Positions 1-8,382 of a stretch of DNA of 34,295 nucleotides are shown here, piece after piece. How positions within the stretch are numbered: the first letter of the stretch is position 1; every line of letters starts with the position of its first letter. Origin of the DNA: Streptomyces africanus (GTDB lineage: Bacteria; Actinomycetota; Actinomycetes; Streptomycetales; Streptomycetaceae); the NCBI RefSeq assembly GCF_002150735.1, contig NZ_MUKA01000141.1, forward strand, positions 1 through 34,295, read 5' to 3'. A model generated the notes under the pieces. That model was not told the DNA's origin. It worked only from the letters and a program-made list of their open reading frames with translations, and searched no databases. Made by a program: the position numbers and the translations under genes.

Positions 1-572
1 AGCTCCCGGCACACCGCGGCCCGCCGCTCGGCCCCGAACACCTCGGCCATCGCCGCCAGCGTGTCGTCGAGCCGGTGCGGGGCCTCGAAGTAGACGAGCG
101 TGCGCCGCTCCCCGGCCACCTCCCGCAGCCGCCCCAGCCGCTCCCCCGCCTTGCGCGGCAGGAACCCCTCGAAGCAGAACCGGTCGACGGGCAGCCCCGA
201 CAGCGCGAGCGCGGTGAGCACGGCGGACGGCCCGGGCACGGCCGTGACCCGGACGTCCCGCTCCACGGCGGCGGCGACCAGCCGGTACCCCGGGTCCGAC
301 ACCGACGGCATCCCGGCGTCCGTGACGAGCAGCACACGCGCCCCGCCCACCAGCTCATCGACCAGCTCCGGCGTCCGCGCGGACTCGTTGCCCTCGAAGT
401 ACGACACCACCCGCCCCTTGGGCGTGACGCCGAGCGCCTGGGTCAGCCGCCGCAGCCGCCGCGTGTCCTCGGCGGCGACGACATCGGCTCGGGCCAGTTC
501 CTCGGCGAGCCGGGGCGGGGCGTCCGCGGTGTCGCCGATGGGGGTGCCTGCGAGTACGAGGGTTCCGGTCAC
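1..572 (-). CDS. rsmI: 16S rRNA (cytidine1402-2'-O)-methyltransferase RsmI, C-terminus cut off by window edge
   Basis: RsmI methylates the 2'-O of C1402 in the decoding centre of 16S rRNA, using SAM, in the cytoplasm. The 190 visible codons show the tetrapyrrole-methylase fold signature of the family: GTPIGD at residues 9-14, AEDTR at about 34-38, [13 protein letters not shown] at about 83-95, and VPGPSA soon after. Full-length relatives have about 280-290 residues, so roughly the last third lies outside the window. The GTG start at 572 is chosen because GGGAGG lies about 9 bases upstream; an ATG at 580 is in another frame and stops after three codons. The gene is divergent from pmt with a 111-bp gap. 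Identification is firm; only the C-terminus is unseen. Confidence 0.93.
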   Translation of the reverse strand, partial: MTGTLVLAGTPIGDTADAPPRLAEELARADVVAAEDTRRLRRLTQALGVTPKGRVVSYFEGNESARTPELVDELVGGARVLLVTDAGMPSVSDPGYRLVAAAVERDVRVTAVPGPSAVLTALALSGLPVDRFCFEGFLPRKAGERLGRLREVAGERRTLVYFEAPHRLDDTLAAMAEVFGAERRAAVCRE

Positions 573-671
573 GCCCCCATCCTCCCAGGGGCCGGGGACG
601 CACCCTCCTCCCAGGGGCGGAGGATGGAGACGCATACCGGCCATGCACGGGACTCACACAGCACGGTTCCC

Positions 672-677
672 TACGAT
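672..677 (+). promoter_or_regulatory. Candidate -10 box of a leaderless pmt transcript
   Basis: TACGAT fits the actinomycete -10 consensus. It ends 6 bases before the GTG of pmt, so transcription would begin at or next to the start codon. No Shine-Dalgarno-like purine run precedes the GTG. No good -35 is visible, so this remains a prediction. Confidence 0.35.
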
Positions 678-683
678 GGCGCG

Positions 684-2429
684 GTGACCAGTACCGCGTC
701 CTCCACGGACACCCGGCAGGGCCAGGCGCCGCACGAGCAGCGGCCGTCCTGGCAGCAGCGGCTGCGCCGCTTCGGCTACCAGCAGCCACGAAGCGACGCG
801 GGTGACGTCCGTGACCGGCTGGTGCCGCCGTACACCCAGCCCGGTCCGCGCCTGTGGGCCGCGCTCGGCGTCCCGCACACGCTCGCGGGGCGGCTGGTGC
901 GCTGGTCGGGCTGGATCGGCCCGCTGCTCGTCACGCTGCTGGCGGGCGTGCTGCGGTTCTGGAACCTGGGCAACCCCAAGGCGGTGATATTCGACGAGAC
1001 GTACTACGCCAAGGACGCGTGGGCGCTCGTCCACCGCGGTTTCGAGGTCAACTGGGACAAGAACGCCAACGACCTGGTCCTCTCGTCGGGCGGGCACGTC
1101 ACGATCCCGGCGGACGCGGCGTACGTCGTGCATCCGCCGGTCGGCAAGTACGTCATCGGACTCGGCGAACTGCTGTTCGGTTTCGACCCGTTCGGCTGGC
1201 GGTTCATGACGGCGCTGCTCGGCACGCTGTCGGTGCTGCTGCTGTGCCGGATCGGCCGCCGGCTGTTCCGCTCCACGTTCCTGGGGTGCCTGGCGGGCGC
1301 GCTGATGGCGGTGGACGGCCTGCACTTCGTGATGAGCCGCACGGCGCTGCTCGACGGCGTGCTGATGTTCTTCGTGCTGGCCGCGTTCGGCTGTCTGCTC
1401 ATCGACCGGGACCAGGCGCGCGGGAAACTCGCCGCGGCGCTCCCGGTGGACGCCGACGGCCGCGTCCGCCCCGACCGGCACGTCGCCGAGACGGCCCGCC
1501 TGGGACGGCGCCCCTGGCGCTGGGCGGCGGGCCTGATGCTGGGCCTGGCCTTCGCCACGAAGTGGAACGGCCTCTACATCCTGGCCGCGTTCTGCCTGAT
1601 GACGGTCCTGTGGGACGTCGGCTCGCGCCGGGTGGCCGGTGCCCGGCACCCGTACGCGGCGGTGCTCCGGCGCGACACGGGCCTGGCGTTCCTCGCCACG
1701 GTCCCCGTCGCGATCGTCACGTACGTGCTGTCCTGGACCGGCTGGATCCTCTCCGCCACCGACGGCAAGGGCGGCTACTTCCGCAACTGGGCCGCGACCG
1801 ACGGCAAGGGCGGCAACTGGACCTTCCTGCCCGACTGGCTGCGCAGCCTGTGGCACTACGAGCACCAGGTGTACGAGTTCCACGTGGGCCTGTCCTCGCC
1901 GCACACCTACCAGTCCAACCCCTGGAGCTGGCTGGTCCTGGGCCGTCCGGTGTCGTACTTCTACGAGTCTCCGGCGCCCGGCAAGGACGGCTGCCCGGCC
2001 GACGCGGGCGAGAAGTGCGCCCGCGAGGTGCTGGCCCTCGGCACGCCGCTGCTGTGGTGGGTGGCCTGCTTCGCGGTCCTCTACGTGCTGTGGCGCTGGC
2101 TGCTGCGCCGCGACTGGCGCGCGGGCGCCATCGCCTGCGGCATCGCGGCCGGCTACCTGCCCTGGTTCATGTACCAGGAGCGCACGATCTTCTTCTTCTA
2201 CGCCATCGTCTTCCTGCCGTTCCTGTGCCTGGCGGTGGCCATGCTCCTCGGCGCGATCACCGGCCCGCCCCGCTCCACCGACACCCGCCGCGTCGTCGGC
2301 GCCACGGCCGCGGGCGTCCTCGTCCTGCTGATCGCGTGGAACTTCATCTATTTCTGGCCGCTGTACACCGGTACGGCCATACCGATCGACGACTGGCGGG
2401 CGCGGATGTGGCTGGACACCTGGGTCTAG
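684..2429 (+). CDS. pmt: Protein O-mannosyltransferase (GT39, dolichyl/polyprenyl-phosphate mannose dependent)
   Basis: This integral membrane enzyme transfers mannose from polyprenyl-phosphate-mannose to Ser/Thr of secreted proteins on the outer face of the membrane. The 581-residue product starts at GTG 684 after a stop-bounded frame. After about 75 cytosolic residues come the first membrane segment and the family's first-loop acidic pair D104-E105 (in IFDETYYAKDAW). Many hydrophobic helices follow, with a typical C-terminal run (FFFYAIVFLPFLC) and an end at YTG...DDWRARMWLDTW. In Streptomyces, Pmt glycosylates lipoproteins and cell-wall proteins and is needed for normal beta-lactam and vancomycin tolerance (established for S. 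coelicolor). It lies just upstream of two PBP genes in the same direction, which are plausible functional neighbours but have their own upstream region. Confidence 0.92.
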   Translation: MTSTASSTDTRQGQAPHEQRPSWQQRLRRFGYQQPRSDAGDVRDRLVPPYTQPGPRLWAALGVPHTLAGRLVRWSGWIGPLLVTLLAGVLRFWNLGNPKAVIFDETYYAKDAWALVHRGFEVNWDKNANDLVLSSGGHVTIPADAAYVVHPPVGKYVIGLGELLFGFDPFGWRFMTALLGTLSVLLLCRIGRRLFRSTFLGCLAGALMAVDGLHFVMSRTALLDGVLMFFVLAAFGCLLIDRDQARGKLAAALPVDADGRVRPDRHVAETARLGRRPWRWAAGLMLGLAFATKWNGLYILAAFCLMTVLWDVGSRRVAGARHPYAAVLRRDTGLAFLATVPVAIVTYVLSWTGWILSATDGKGGYFRNWAATDGKGGNWTFLPDWLRSLWHYEHQVYEFHVGLSSPHTYQSNPWSWLVLGRPVSYFYESPAPGKDGCPADAGEKCAREVLALGTPLLWWVACFAVLYVLWRWLLRRDWRAGAIACGIAAGYLPWFMYQERTIFFFYAIVFLPFLCLAVAMLLGAITGPPRSTDTRRVVGATAAGVLVLLIAWNFIYFWPLYTGTAIPIDDWRARMWLDTWV

Positions 2430-2434
2430 CCGCC

Positions 2435-2452
2435 TTCGGTCAAAAAACCGAA
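2435..2452 (+). terminator. Short inverted repeat after pmt
   Basis: TTCGGT and ACCGAA form a perfect 6-bp stem around a 6-base loop (CAAAAA), six bases past the pmt stop. It is weak and lacks a T run, so it may be a terminator or part of the control region of the next gene. Confidence 0.3.
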
Positions 2453-2557
2453 ACGCCCGTGCCGGTAGTAACCGCTTGTGCTTAGAGTGCTCCCGGATAG
2501 AGCTTTCTGAACACGTTCAAAGGAGCGTGTGAAGCTCAACGGGGAGGGGACCGCCGG

Positions 2558-4189
2558 ATGAGCAAGGGGGTCAAGGCCGCCGTCATAGGCGGTGTGTTCG
2601 CGGTGATGGTGGGCGGCGCCGGGTACGGGGCCTACAACATCATGAGCGCGCTGAGCGGTGACGGGGGCACGAGCGGCGTCGCCACGGAGAAGAAGTCGGG
2701 GCCGCCGGACAAGGACGAGGTCAAGGAGACCACGGCCAAGTTCTTCGCGGCCTGGGAGGAGGGCGCTGTCGCGACGGCGGCGTCCGTCACGAACAACGAC
2801 GCGGCCGCCGAGCAACTGCTGACCGCCTTCGGGGACGACGCGCACATCACCGGCGTGAAGATCACGCCCGGCGCGGCGGCCGGCACCACCGTGCCCTACA
2901 CGGTGAAGGCGAAGGTGGCCTACGACGGGAAGTCGAAGCCGCTGAGCTACAGCAGCAAGCTGACGGTCGTGCGCGGCCTCACCAGCGGCCGGGCGCTGGT
3001 CGACTGGCAGCCGTCCGTCGTGCACCCCGAGTTGAAGAAGGACGACACGCTCGTCACGGAGCAGTCGGCCAGCCCGCCCATCGAGGCGGTCGGCCGTGAC
3101 GGCTCCGAGCTGACGAAGGAGAAGTACCCCTCCCTCGGCCCGGCCCTGGACGCCCTGCGCGACAAGTACGGAGAGAAGGCCGGCGGCACCCCCGGCATCG
3201 AGCTGGTCGTCCGGCACAACGGCAACGGCGCTCCCGACACCCCGCTGCTGACCCTCGCCGAGGGCAAGCCGGGCAAGCTCACCACCACGATCAGCCCGAG
3301 CGCGCAGGCGGCGGCCGAGAAGGCGGTCAAGCGGTTCGCCCAGTCGTCGGTGGTGGCCGTCAAGCCGAGCACCGGCGAGGTGCTGGCCGTGGCGAACCAC
3401 CGTACGGACGGCTTCAACGCGGCCTTCGAGGGCAAGGCGGCACCCGGCTCCACGATGAAGATCATCACCGCCGCGATGCTCATCGACAACGGTGTGACCT
3501 CGATGAACGGCCCGGCACCCTGCCCGCCCACGGCGACGTGGCAGAGCCAGACCTTCAACAACCTCAAGGGCATGGAGCCCGACGACAACGCCACGCTCGC
3601 CAACAGCTTCATGCGGTCCTGCAACACCGCCTTCATCAAACTCATCGACGAGAAGCCGCTCACGGACGCCTCGCTGACCCAGGAGGCCGAGCAGCGCTTC
3701 GGGCTCGGGCAGGACAACTGGAAGACCGGCATCGTCTCCTTCGACGGCAGCGTCCCCGCGGTCGGCGGCCCGGACCGGGCGGCCGGTGCCATCGGGCAGG
3801 GCCAGGTCCAGATGAGCCCGCTGAACATGGCCTCGGCGACCGCGACCGCGATCACCGGCACCTTCCGTCAGCCCTATCTCGTCCCGCCGAAGCTGGACGA
3901 CCGTAAACTGGCCCGGGCCGACGGCCTGAAGGCGAGCACCGCCGCCCAGCTGAAGCAGATGATGCGGCTCACCGCCACCCAGGGCACCGCCCAGGAGGCC
4001 ATGGCGGGACTCGGCGGCGACATCGGCGCCAAGACCGGTTCCGCCGAGGTCGACGGGAACGCCAAGTCCAACAGCTGGTTCACCGGGTTCCGTGACGACA
4101 TCGCGGCGGCGGCCATGACCGAGGAGGGCGGCCACGGCGGCGACGCGGCCGGGCCGATTGTCGCAGCCGTGCTACGAACGGGTGGCTGA
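2558..4189 (+). CDS. Penicillin-binding protein, NTF2-like plus transpeptidase domains (first of a tandem pair)
   Basis: A 543-residue bitopic PBP that should cross-link peptidoglycan outside the membrane. Residues about 6-31 form a single N-terminal membrane anchor. Residues about 50-165 match the NTF2-like (MecA_N) domain, and the transpeptidase domain starts near residue 255. All three penicilloyl-serine transferase motifs are present: S298-T-M-K301, S354-C-N356 and K492-T-G494. There is no glycosyltransferase domain and no PASTA repeat. The ATG has GGGAGGGGA upstream. The next gene is a paralogue with the same architecture, so the pair arose by tandem duplication. In S. coelicolor a comparable PBP pair lies between pmt and ssgE (recalled, not searched). 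The specific role (growth, sporulation or resistance) cannot be read from the sequence. Confidence 0.92.
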   Translation: MSKGVKAAVIGGVFAVMVGGAGYGAYNIMSALSGDGGTSGVATEKKSGPPDKDEVKETTAKFFAAWEEGAVATAASVTNNDAAAEQLLTAFGDDAHITGVKITPGAAAGTTVPYTVKAKVAYDGKSKPLSYSSKLTVVRGLTSGRALVDWQPSVVHPELKKDDTLVTEQSASPPIEAVGRDGSELTKEKYPSLGPALDALRDKYGEKAGGTPGIELVVRHNGNGAPDTPLLTLAEGKPGKLTTTISPSAQAAAEKAVKRFAQSSVVAVKPSTGEVLAVANHRTDGFNAAFEGKAAPGSTMKIITAAMLIDNGVTSMNGPAPCPPTATWQSQTFNNLKGMEPDDNATLANSFMRSCNTAFIKLIDEKPLTDASLTQEAEQRFGLGQDNWKTGIVSFDGSVPAVGGPDRAAGAIGQGQVQMSPLNMASATATAITGTFRQPYLVPPKLDDRKLARADGLKASTAAQLKQMMRLTATQGTAQEAMAGLGGDIGAKTGSAEVDGNAKSNSWFTGFRDDIAAAAMTEEGGHGGDAAGPIVAAVLRTGG

Positions 4190-4285
4190 TCTCACGTCCC
4201 CGGAACGGGACTCTAGGGTGGTGGCCGTCGTTGGGACAGCCGAGGGCAACGGGGACCCTGGGGATTCGTGGAGGAACGAACAGCA

Positions 4286-5959
4286 GTGGGCAACAGAAGG
4301 CGCGTCGCCGAGCGACGAAAGACGAGGCCCGCCGTGATCGGCGGGATGATCGCCGTGGTCGTCGGCGGCGCCGGGTTCGGCGCCTACGCGCTGTACGGCG
4401 GCGGCGCGGCGGCCGACGACGGCACCCGCGCGGCCTCCGCCGACCACAAGCCCAAGGTGAAGACCGGGCCCCTGTCGGCGACCGAGGTCACCACCACCGC
4501 CCGCGCCTTCCTCACCGCCTGGCAGTCGGGGAAGGTCACCGAGGCCGCCGCGGCCACCGACGACGCGGCGGCGGCCGGGTCCCTGCTCACCGGCTACACC
4601 AAGGACGCCCGCGTCAAGGACGTCACCCTCACCCCGGGCACGCCCACGGGTGACAAGGTGCCGTTCTCCGTCAAGGCCACGGTGGCGTACAAGAACACCG
4701 AGAAGCCGCTGGCGTACGACAGCGCGCTGACCGTCGTCCGCCGTACGAGCGACGGGAAGCCGCTGGTCGACTGGCACGCGGCGGTCGTCCACCCCGACCT
4801 GAAGGACGGCGACAGGCTGGTCACCGGCGAGGCGGGCACGCCCCCGGTCAAGGCCCTCGACCGGGACGGCGGCGAACTGACCAAACAGAAGTACGCCTCG
4901 CTCGGCCCGGTCCTGGACGGGCTGCGCGAGAAGTACGGCAAGAAGGCCGGCGGCAAGGCCGGCATCGAGCTGCGGGTCGTGCGCGGGAAGTCCGCGAAGT
5001 CCGACGACCTGTCCGACAAGACCCTGCTGGAGCTGAGCAAGGGCACGCCGGGCACGGTGAAGACCACGCTGGACCCGGCCCTCCAGGCGGCGGCCGAGCA
5101 GCAGGTCGCGAAGAAGGCCCGGTCGTCGGTGGCCGTGGTGCGGCCCTCGACCGGCGAGATCCTGGCCGCCGCCAACGCCTCGCCCGGCTTCAACACCGCC
5201 TTCCAGGGCTCGCTCGCGCCCGGCTCCACGATGAAGGTCATCACCTCGTCGCTGCTGATCGACAAGGGCCTGGCCTCGGCGGACAAGAAGCATCCCTGTC
5301 CGAAGTACTTCACGTACGGGCACTGGAAGTTCCAGAACGACGACAAGTTCGAGATCAAGGACGGCACGTTCAAGGCCGCCTTCGCCCGCTCCTGCAACAC
5401 GGCCTTCATCAGCCAGGCGCCGAAGCTCAAGGACGACGACCTGACCAAGCAGGCCCAGCAGGTCTTCGGCCTGGGGATGAACAACTGGGCCATCGGTGTG
5501 CCGTCCTTCGACGGCGCTGTGCCGGTGCAGTCGCAGGCCCAGATGGCCGCCTCGCTGATCGGGCAGGGCGGCGTCCGGATGAACCCGCTGAACATGGCAT
5601 CGGTGTCGGCGACGATCAAGTCCGGCACCTTCCGCCAGCCGTACCTGGTCTCCCCGGACGTGGACGGCCGCAAGCTCGCGACCGCCTCGCGCACGATGTC
5701 GGGGGGCACGCTGTCCCAGCTGCGTGAGCTGATGTCGTACACGGCCGACTACGGCACGGCCGCGGAGGCGATGGCCGGGGTGGGCGGCGACGCCGGCGCG
5801 AAGACCGGGTCCGCCGAGGTCGACGGCCAGAAGAAGCCGAACGGCTGGTTCACCGCCTACCGCGGCGATCTGGCGGCGGCGGGTGTGGTCCAGCAGGGCG
5901 GGCACGGCGGTTCGACGGCCGGTCCGATCGTGGCGGCGCTGCTGAAGATGGGCGGCTGA
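4286..5959 (+). CDS. Penicillin-binding protein, NTF2-like plus transpeptidase domains (second of a tandem pair)
   Basis: A 557-residue paralogue of the preceding PBP: basic N-terminus (GNRRRVAERRKTRP), one membrane anchor at about 16-36, an NTF2-like domain at about 60-175, and a transpeptidase domain with S314-T-M-K317, S369-C-N371 and K506-T-G508. GTG 4286 is preferred because GGAGGA lies 10 bases upstream; an in-frame GTG at 4268 would add six residues and is the alternative. The gap from the first PBP is 96 bp, so the gene may have its own promoter as well as readthrough. It carries a Lys-rich insert before the transpeptidase domain (KSAKSDDLSDK) that the first copy lacks, one of several signs that the copies have diverged. 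Confidence 0.92.
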   Translation: MGNRRRVAERRKTRPAVIGGMIAVVVGGAGFGAYALYGGGAAADDGTRAASADHKPKVKTGPLSATEVTTTARAFLTAWQSGKVTEAAAATDDAAAAGSLLTGYTKDARVKDVTLTPGTPTGDKVPFSVKATVAYKNTEKPLAYDSALTVVRRTSDGKPLVDWHAAVVHPDLKDGDRLVTGEAGTPPVKALDRDGGELTKQKYASLGPVLDGLREKYGKKAGGKAGIELRVVRGKSAKSDDLSDKTLLELSKGTPGTVKTTLDPALQAAAEQQVAKKARSSVAVVRPSTGEILAAANASPGFNTAFQGSLAPGSTMKVITSSLLIDKGLASADKKHPCPKYFTYGHWKFQNDDKFEIKDGTFKAAFARSCNTAFISQAPKLKDDDLTKQAQQVFGLGMNNWAIGVPSFDGAVPVQSQAQMAASLIGQGGVRMNPLNMASVSATIKSGTFRQPYLVSPDVDGRKLATASRTMSGGTLSQLRELMSYTADYGTAAEAMAGVGGDAGAKTGSAEVDGQKKPNGWFTAYRGDLAAAGVVQQGGHGGSTAGPIVAALLKMGG

Positions 5960-5988
5960 CCCTCAGGGCGTGTAGCCCGGGCCCGGCC

Positions 5989-6354
5989 TCAGTGCGTGAC
6001 CGGTTCCGCGGCGGCCATGTACGTCCGCCGCAGGAACCGCAGCAGCGCCTGCCGCTCGAACTGCACCACCGACACGCCCCGCGCGGAGTGGAACTCCACG
6101 ACGGCCTGCACCCGGCCGCACGGCCACACCCGCACCTCACCGCTGCCCGTGGGGGCCCGCAGCCCCTCCTCCAGCAGCCGGCGGTCGAAGGTCCACTCTC
6201 GCCCCCCGGTCCCGGGAAGCCGGATCCGCACACTGCGGGGATCGCGGTCGGGGTCGTACCGCAGCGTCACCGGAACCGCTTCCTGCTCGTCGATCAGCGG
6301 CACGGCCGCGTCCGTGACGATGTGGGCTCGCGCGTACTGCTCGACTACGGACAT
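5989..6354 (-). CDS. ssgE: SsgA-like protein (SALP), probably SsgE
   Basis: This 121-residue soluble protein belongs to the SsgA/SsgB family, found only in sporulating actinomycetes. The core LRYDPDRDP, EWTFDRRLLEEGL and PTGSGEVRVWP at about residues 32-81 is the family signature. SALPs direct septum placement and peptidoglycan remodelling during sporulation; SsgE has been linked to autolytic separation of spores in S. coelicolor. The assignment to SsgE rather than another paralogue rests on its position next to two PBP genes and pmt, which I recall for S. coelicolor, not on an alignment. The ATG start has GAAGGG about 9 bases upstream. It is convergent with the second PBP (29-bp gap) and divergent from cbiMN. 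Confidence 0.85.
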   Translation of the reverse strand: MSVVEQYARAHIVTDAAVPLIDEQEAVPVTLRYDPDRDPRSVRIRLPGTGGREWTFDRRLLEEGLRAPTGSGEVRVWPCGRVQAVVEFHSARGVSVVQFERQALLRFLRRTYMAAAEPVTH

Positions 6355-6455
6355 CGGACGGACCCTTCACCGTGCGCTACCTGTGTGGAAACTGTGCGTC
6401 CACCCCTCTCCAATGTCGCATATCTTCCGAATTGCGCCCATGGGGCATGATATGT

Positions 6456-6477
6456 CGCTCGTGAGATAAAACGAGCG
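6456..6477 (+). promoter_or_regulatory. Inverted repeat in the cbiMN upstream region
   Basis: CGCTCGT and ACGAGCG pair perfectly around an AT-rich 8-base loop (GAGATAAA), ending 44 bases before the cbiMN start. A second, wider inverted repeat (CATATC at 6419-6424 and GATATG at 6449-6454) lies just upstream. Either could be an operator or a leader hairpin. Confidence 0.35.
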
Positions 6478-6485
6478 GCGCGCTC

Positions 6486-6502
6486 TTGCACATCGTTCGC
6501 AT
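6486..6502 (+). promoter_or_regulatory. Nur-like (nickel-responsive Fur family) operator before cbiMN
   Basis: TTGCAC-ATCGT-TCGCAT resembles the S. coelicolor Nur box tTGCaa-N5-ttGCAA: TGC and GCA are separated by exactly nine bases, and 9 of 12 half-site positions agree. It lies 20 bases upstream of the start codon of a nickel/cobalt importer, where a repressor would block expression when metal is plentiful. The match is by eye only. Confidence 0.45.
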
Positions 6503-6521
6503 CAAGCCACATCATCGAACC

Positions 6522-7619
6522 GTGCATGTACCCGACGGATTCATCAACGCGCCCACCTCCGCCGCCACCGGCGTGATCGCCGCGGGCGCCGTCGCCGTGA
6601 GCCTGCGCGGCGCGCGCCGCGAACTCGACGAGCGGACGGCACCGCTGGCCGGACTGGTCGCGGCGTTCATCTTCGCCGTGCAGATGCTGAACTTCCCCGT
6701 AGCGGCGGGGACCAGCGGCCATCTGCTCGGCGGTGCGCTCGCCGCGATACTCGTCGGCCCCTACACCGGGGTCCTGTGCGTCTCCGTCGTCCTGCTCATG
6801 CAGGGCATCCTCTTCGCGGACGGCGGTCTGACCGCGCTCGGCGTGAACATCACCAACATGGCGATCGTCACCACGGTCGTCGCCTACGCCCTCTTCCGGG
6901 GCCTGGTGAAGGTGCTGCCCCGCACCCGCCGGTCGGTCACCGTGGCCTCGTTCGTCGCCGCCCTGTTCTCCGTCCCGGCCGCCGCGCTGGCCTTCACGCT
7001 GATGTACGCGGTCGGCGGCACCACCGACGTGTCGATCGGCAAGGTCGCCACCGCCATGATCGGCGTGCACGTCCTGATCGGCATCGGCGAGGCCGTGATC
7101 ACCGCGCTGACCGTCGGCGCGGTCATCGCCGTCCGCCCGGACCTGGTGTACGGGGCGCGCGGCCTCACGCAGCGGCTCAAGCTGCGAGTGAACGGCGAAC
7201 TGGTCGACGCCCCCGAGCCCGAGCCGGCCCCGGTGGCCGCCCGGACCTCGCACCGCACGGTGTGGGCCGCGGGCCTGGCCGCCTCCCTGGTCCTGGCCGG
7301 GTTCGTCAGCTTCTACGCCTCCGCCGACCCCGACGGCCTGGAGAAGGTCGCCGCCGACCACGGCATCGACAAGAAGACCGAGGAGCACGCCGTCGCGGAC
7401 TCCCCGCTCGCCGACTACGGCGTCAAGGACGTCACCGACGCCCGCCTGTCCGGGGGGCTGGCGGGCGTCATCGGCGTGGGCGTCACGGTCGTCGCGGGCA
7501 GCACGGTCTTCTGGGCCGTCCGCCGCCGCCGTGACGACGACACCTCCCCGTCGAACACGTCGAACACGTCGAACACGTCGACTGACGTGTCGGACTCGAC
7601 GAGCACCACGAGCGTCTGA
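6522..7619 (+). CDS. cbiM: Nickel/cobalt ECF transporter substrate-binding subunit, CbiM-CbiN fusion
   Basis: The S-component of an energy-coupling-factor importer for Ni2+ or Co2+ in the cytoplasmic membrane. GTG 6522 is fixed by the mandatory N-terminus M-H-V-P-D-G-F, where the amino group and His2 bind metal; a further ligand-type His67 (GHLLGG) sits at the same number as in characterised CbiM/NikM. Residues 1-220 are the CbiM membrane domain. After a Pro/Glu-rich linker, a CbiN/PDGLE domain follows (P270-DGLE274), with a membrane helix on each side. So the usual separate cbiN is fused here (365 residues). The tail has three SNT repeats. The stop is one base before cbiQ. Nickel or cobalt specificity cannot be told from sequence; the Nur-like site favours nickel. 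Confidence 0.93.
   Translation: MHVPDGFINAPTSAATGVIAAGAVAVSLRGARRELDERTAPLAGLVAAFIFAVQMLNFPVAAGTSGHLLGGALAAILVGPYTGVLCVSVVLLMQGILFADGGLTALGVNITNMAIVTTVVAYALFRGLVKVLPRTRRSVTVASFVAALFSVPAAALAFTLMYAVGGTTDVSIGKVATAMIGVHVLIGIGEAVITALTVGAVIAVRPDLVYGARGLTQRLKLRVNGELVDAPEPEPAPVAARTSHRTVWAAGLAASLVLAGFVSFYASADPDGLEKVAADHGIDKKTEEHAVADSPLADYGVKDVTDARLSGGLAGVIGVGVTVVAGSTVFWAVRRRRDDDTSPSNTSNTSNTSTDVSDSTSTTSV
7551..7577 (+). repeat. Three tandem 9-bp units at the cbiMN 3' end
   Basis: TCGAACACG is repeated three times without change and encodes SNTSNTSNT in the cytosolic tail of CbiMN. It is a likely slippage-prone, variable-length tract. Confidence 0.8.
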
Positions 7620-7620
7620 C

Positions 7621-8382
7621 ATGGGAGCAGGGCACGCGCACAAGCTCTACCGGCACGGGCACTCGCCCGTGCACGGTCTGCCGCCGCACACCAAACTCGC
7701 CGCCGTGTTCGCCTTCGTGGTGGTCGTGGTGTCGACGCCGCGGGAGGCCATGTGGGCCTTCGGTCTGTACGCCGTCCTGCTCGGGACCGTGGCGTACGCC
7801 GCGCGGGTGCCCGCCGGGTTCCTGCTGAGGCGGCTGCTGATCGAGGTGCCGTTCGTCGCGTTCGCGGTGCTGATGCCGTTCGTGGCGGAGGGCGAGCGGG
7901 TCGACGTCCTCGGCCTGTCCCTGAGCGTGAACGGTCTGTGGGGTGCCTGGAACGTGCTCGCCAAGGGCACGCTCGGCGTCGCGGCCTCGGTGTTGCTGGC
8001 CGCCACGACCGAACTGCGCGAACTGCTCCTCGGCCTGCAGCGGCTCAAGCTCCCGCCGCTCCTCGTCCAGATCGCGTCCTTCATGATCCGCTACGGCGAC
8101 GTCATCACGGACGAGATGCGGCGCATGCGGATCGCCCGGGAGTCACGCGGCTTCGAGGCGAAGGGCGTCCGGCACTGGGGCGTCCTGGCCAAGTCCGCGG
8201 GCGCCCTGTTCATCCGCTCCTACGAGCGCGGCGAACGCGTGCACCTGGCCATGGTCAGCCGCGGGTACGCCGGCTCCATGCCGGTCATCGACGAGGTGAC
8301 CGCATCCCGGGCGCAGTGGTCGTACGCCCTCGCGCTGCCGGGTGCGGCCCTCGTCGTCTGTCTGCTGGGATGGTCCCTGTGA
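7621..8382 (+). CDS. cbiQ: ECF transporter transmembrane (T) component CbiQ
   Basis: CbiQ is the membrane scaffold that couples ATP hydrolysis by CbiO to CbiM. The product has 253 residues with an N-terminal His-rich start (GAGHAHKLYRHGHSPVHGL) and several membrane helices. The cytosolic coupling region carries the family ARESRGF motif at about residues 175-181, and LAMVSRGYAG comes near the end. It begins one base after the cbiMN stop and ends in a GTGA overlap with cbiO, so the three subunits are translationally linked. Confidence 0.92.
   Translation: MGAGHAHKLYRHGHSPVHGLPPHTKLAAVFAFVVVVVSTPREAMWAFGLYAVLLGTVAYAARVPAGFLLRRLLIEVPFVAFAVLMPFVAEGERVDVLGLSLSVNGLWGAWNVLAKGTLGVAASVLLAATTELRELLLGLQRLKLPPLLVQIASFMIRYGDVITDEMRRMRIARESRGFEAKGVRHWGVLAKSAGALFIRSYERGERVHLAMVSRGYAGSMPVIDEVTASRAQWSYALALPGAALVVCLLGWSL

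Noticed and set aside
2426..5905. Long minus-strand frames across both PBP genes
   Set aside because: They are antisense to genes with complete catalytic motifs, and have Arg/Gly/Leu-rich low-complexity translations.
6370..6521. Cobalamin riboswitch before cbiMN
   Set aside because: I looked for the B12-box core and a long structured leader; neither is present and the gap is too short.
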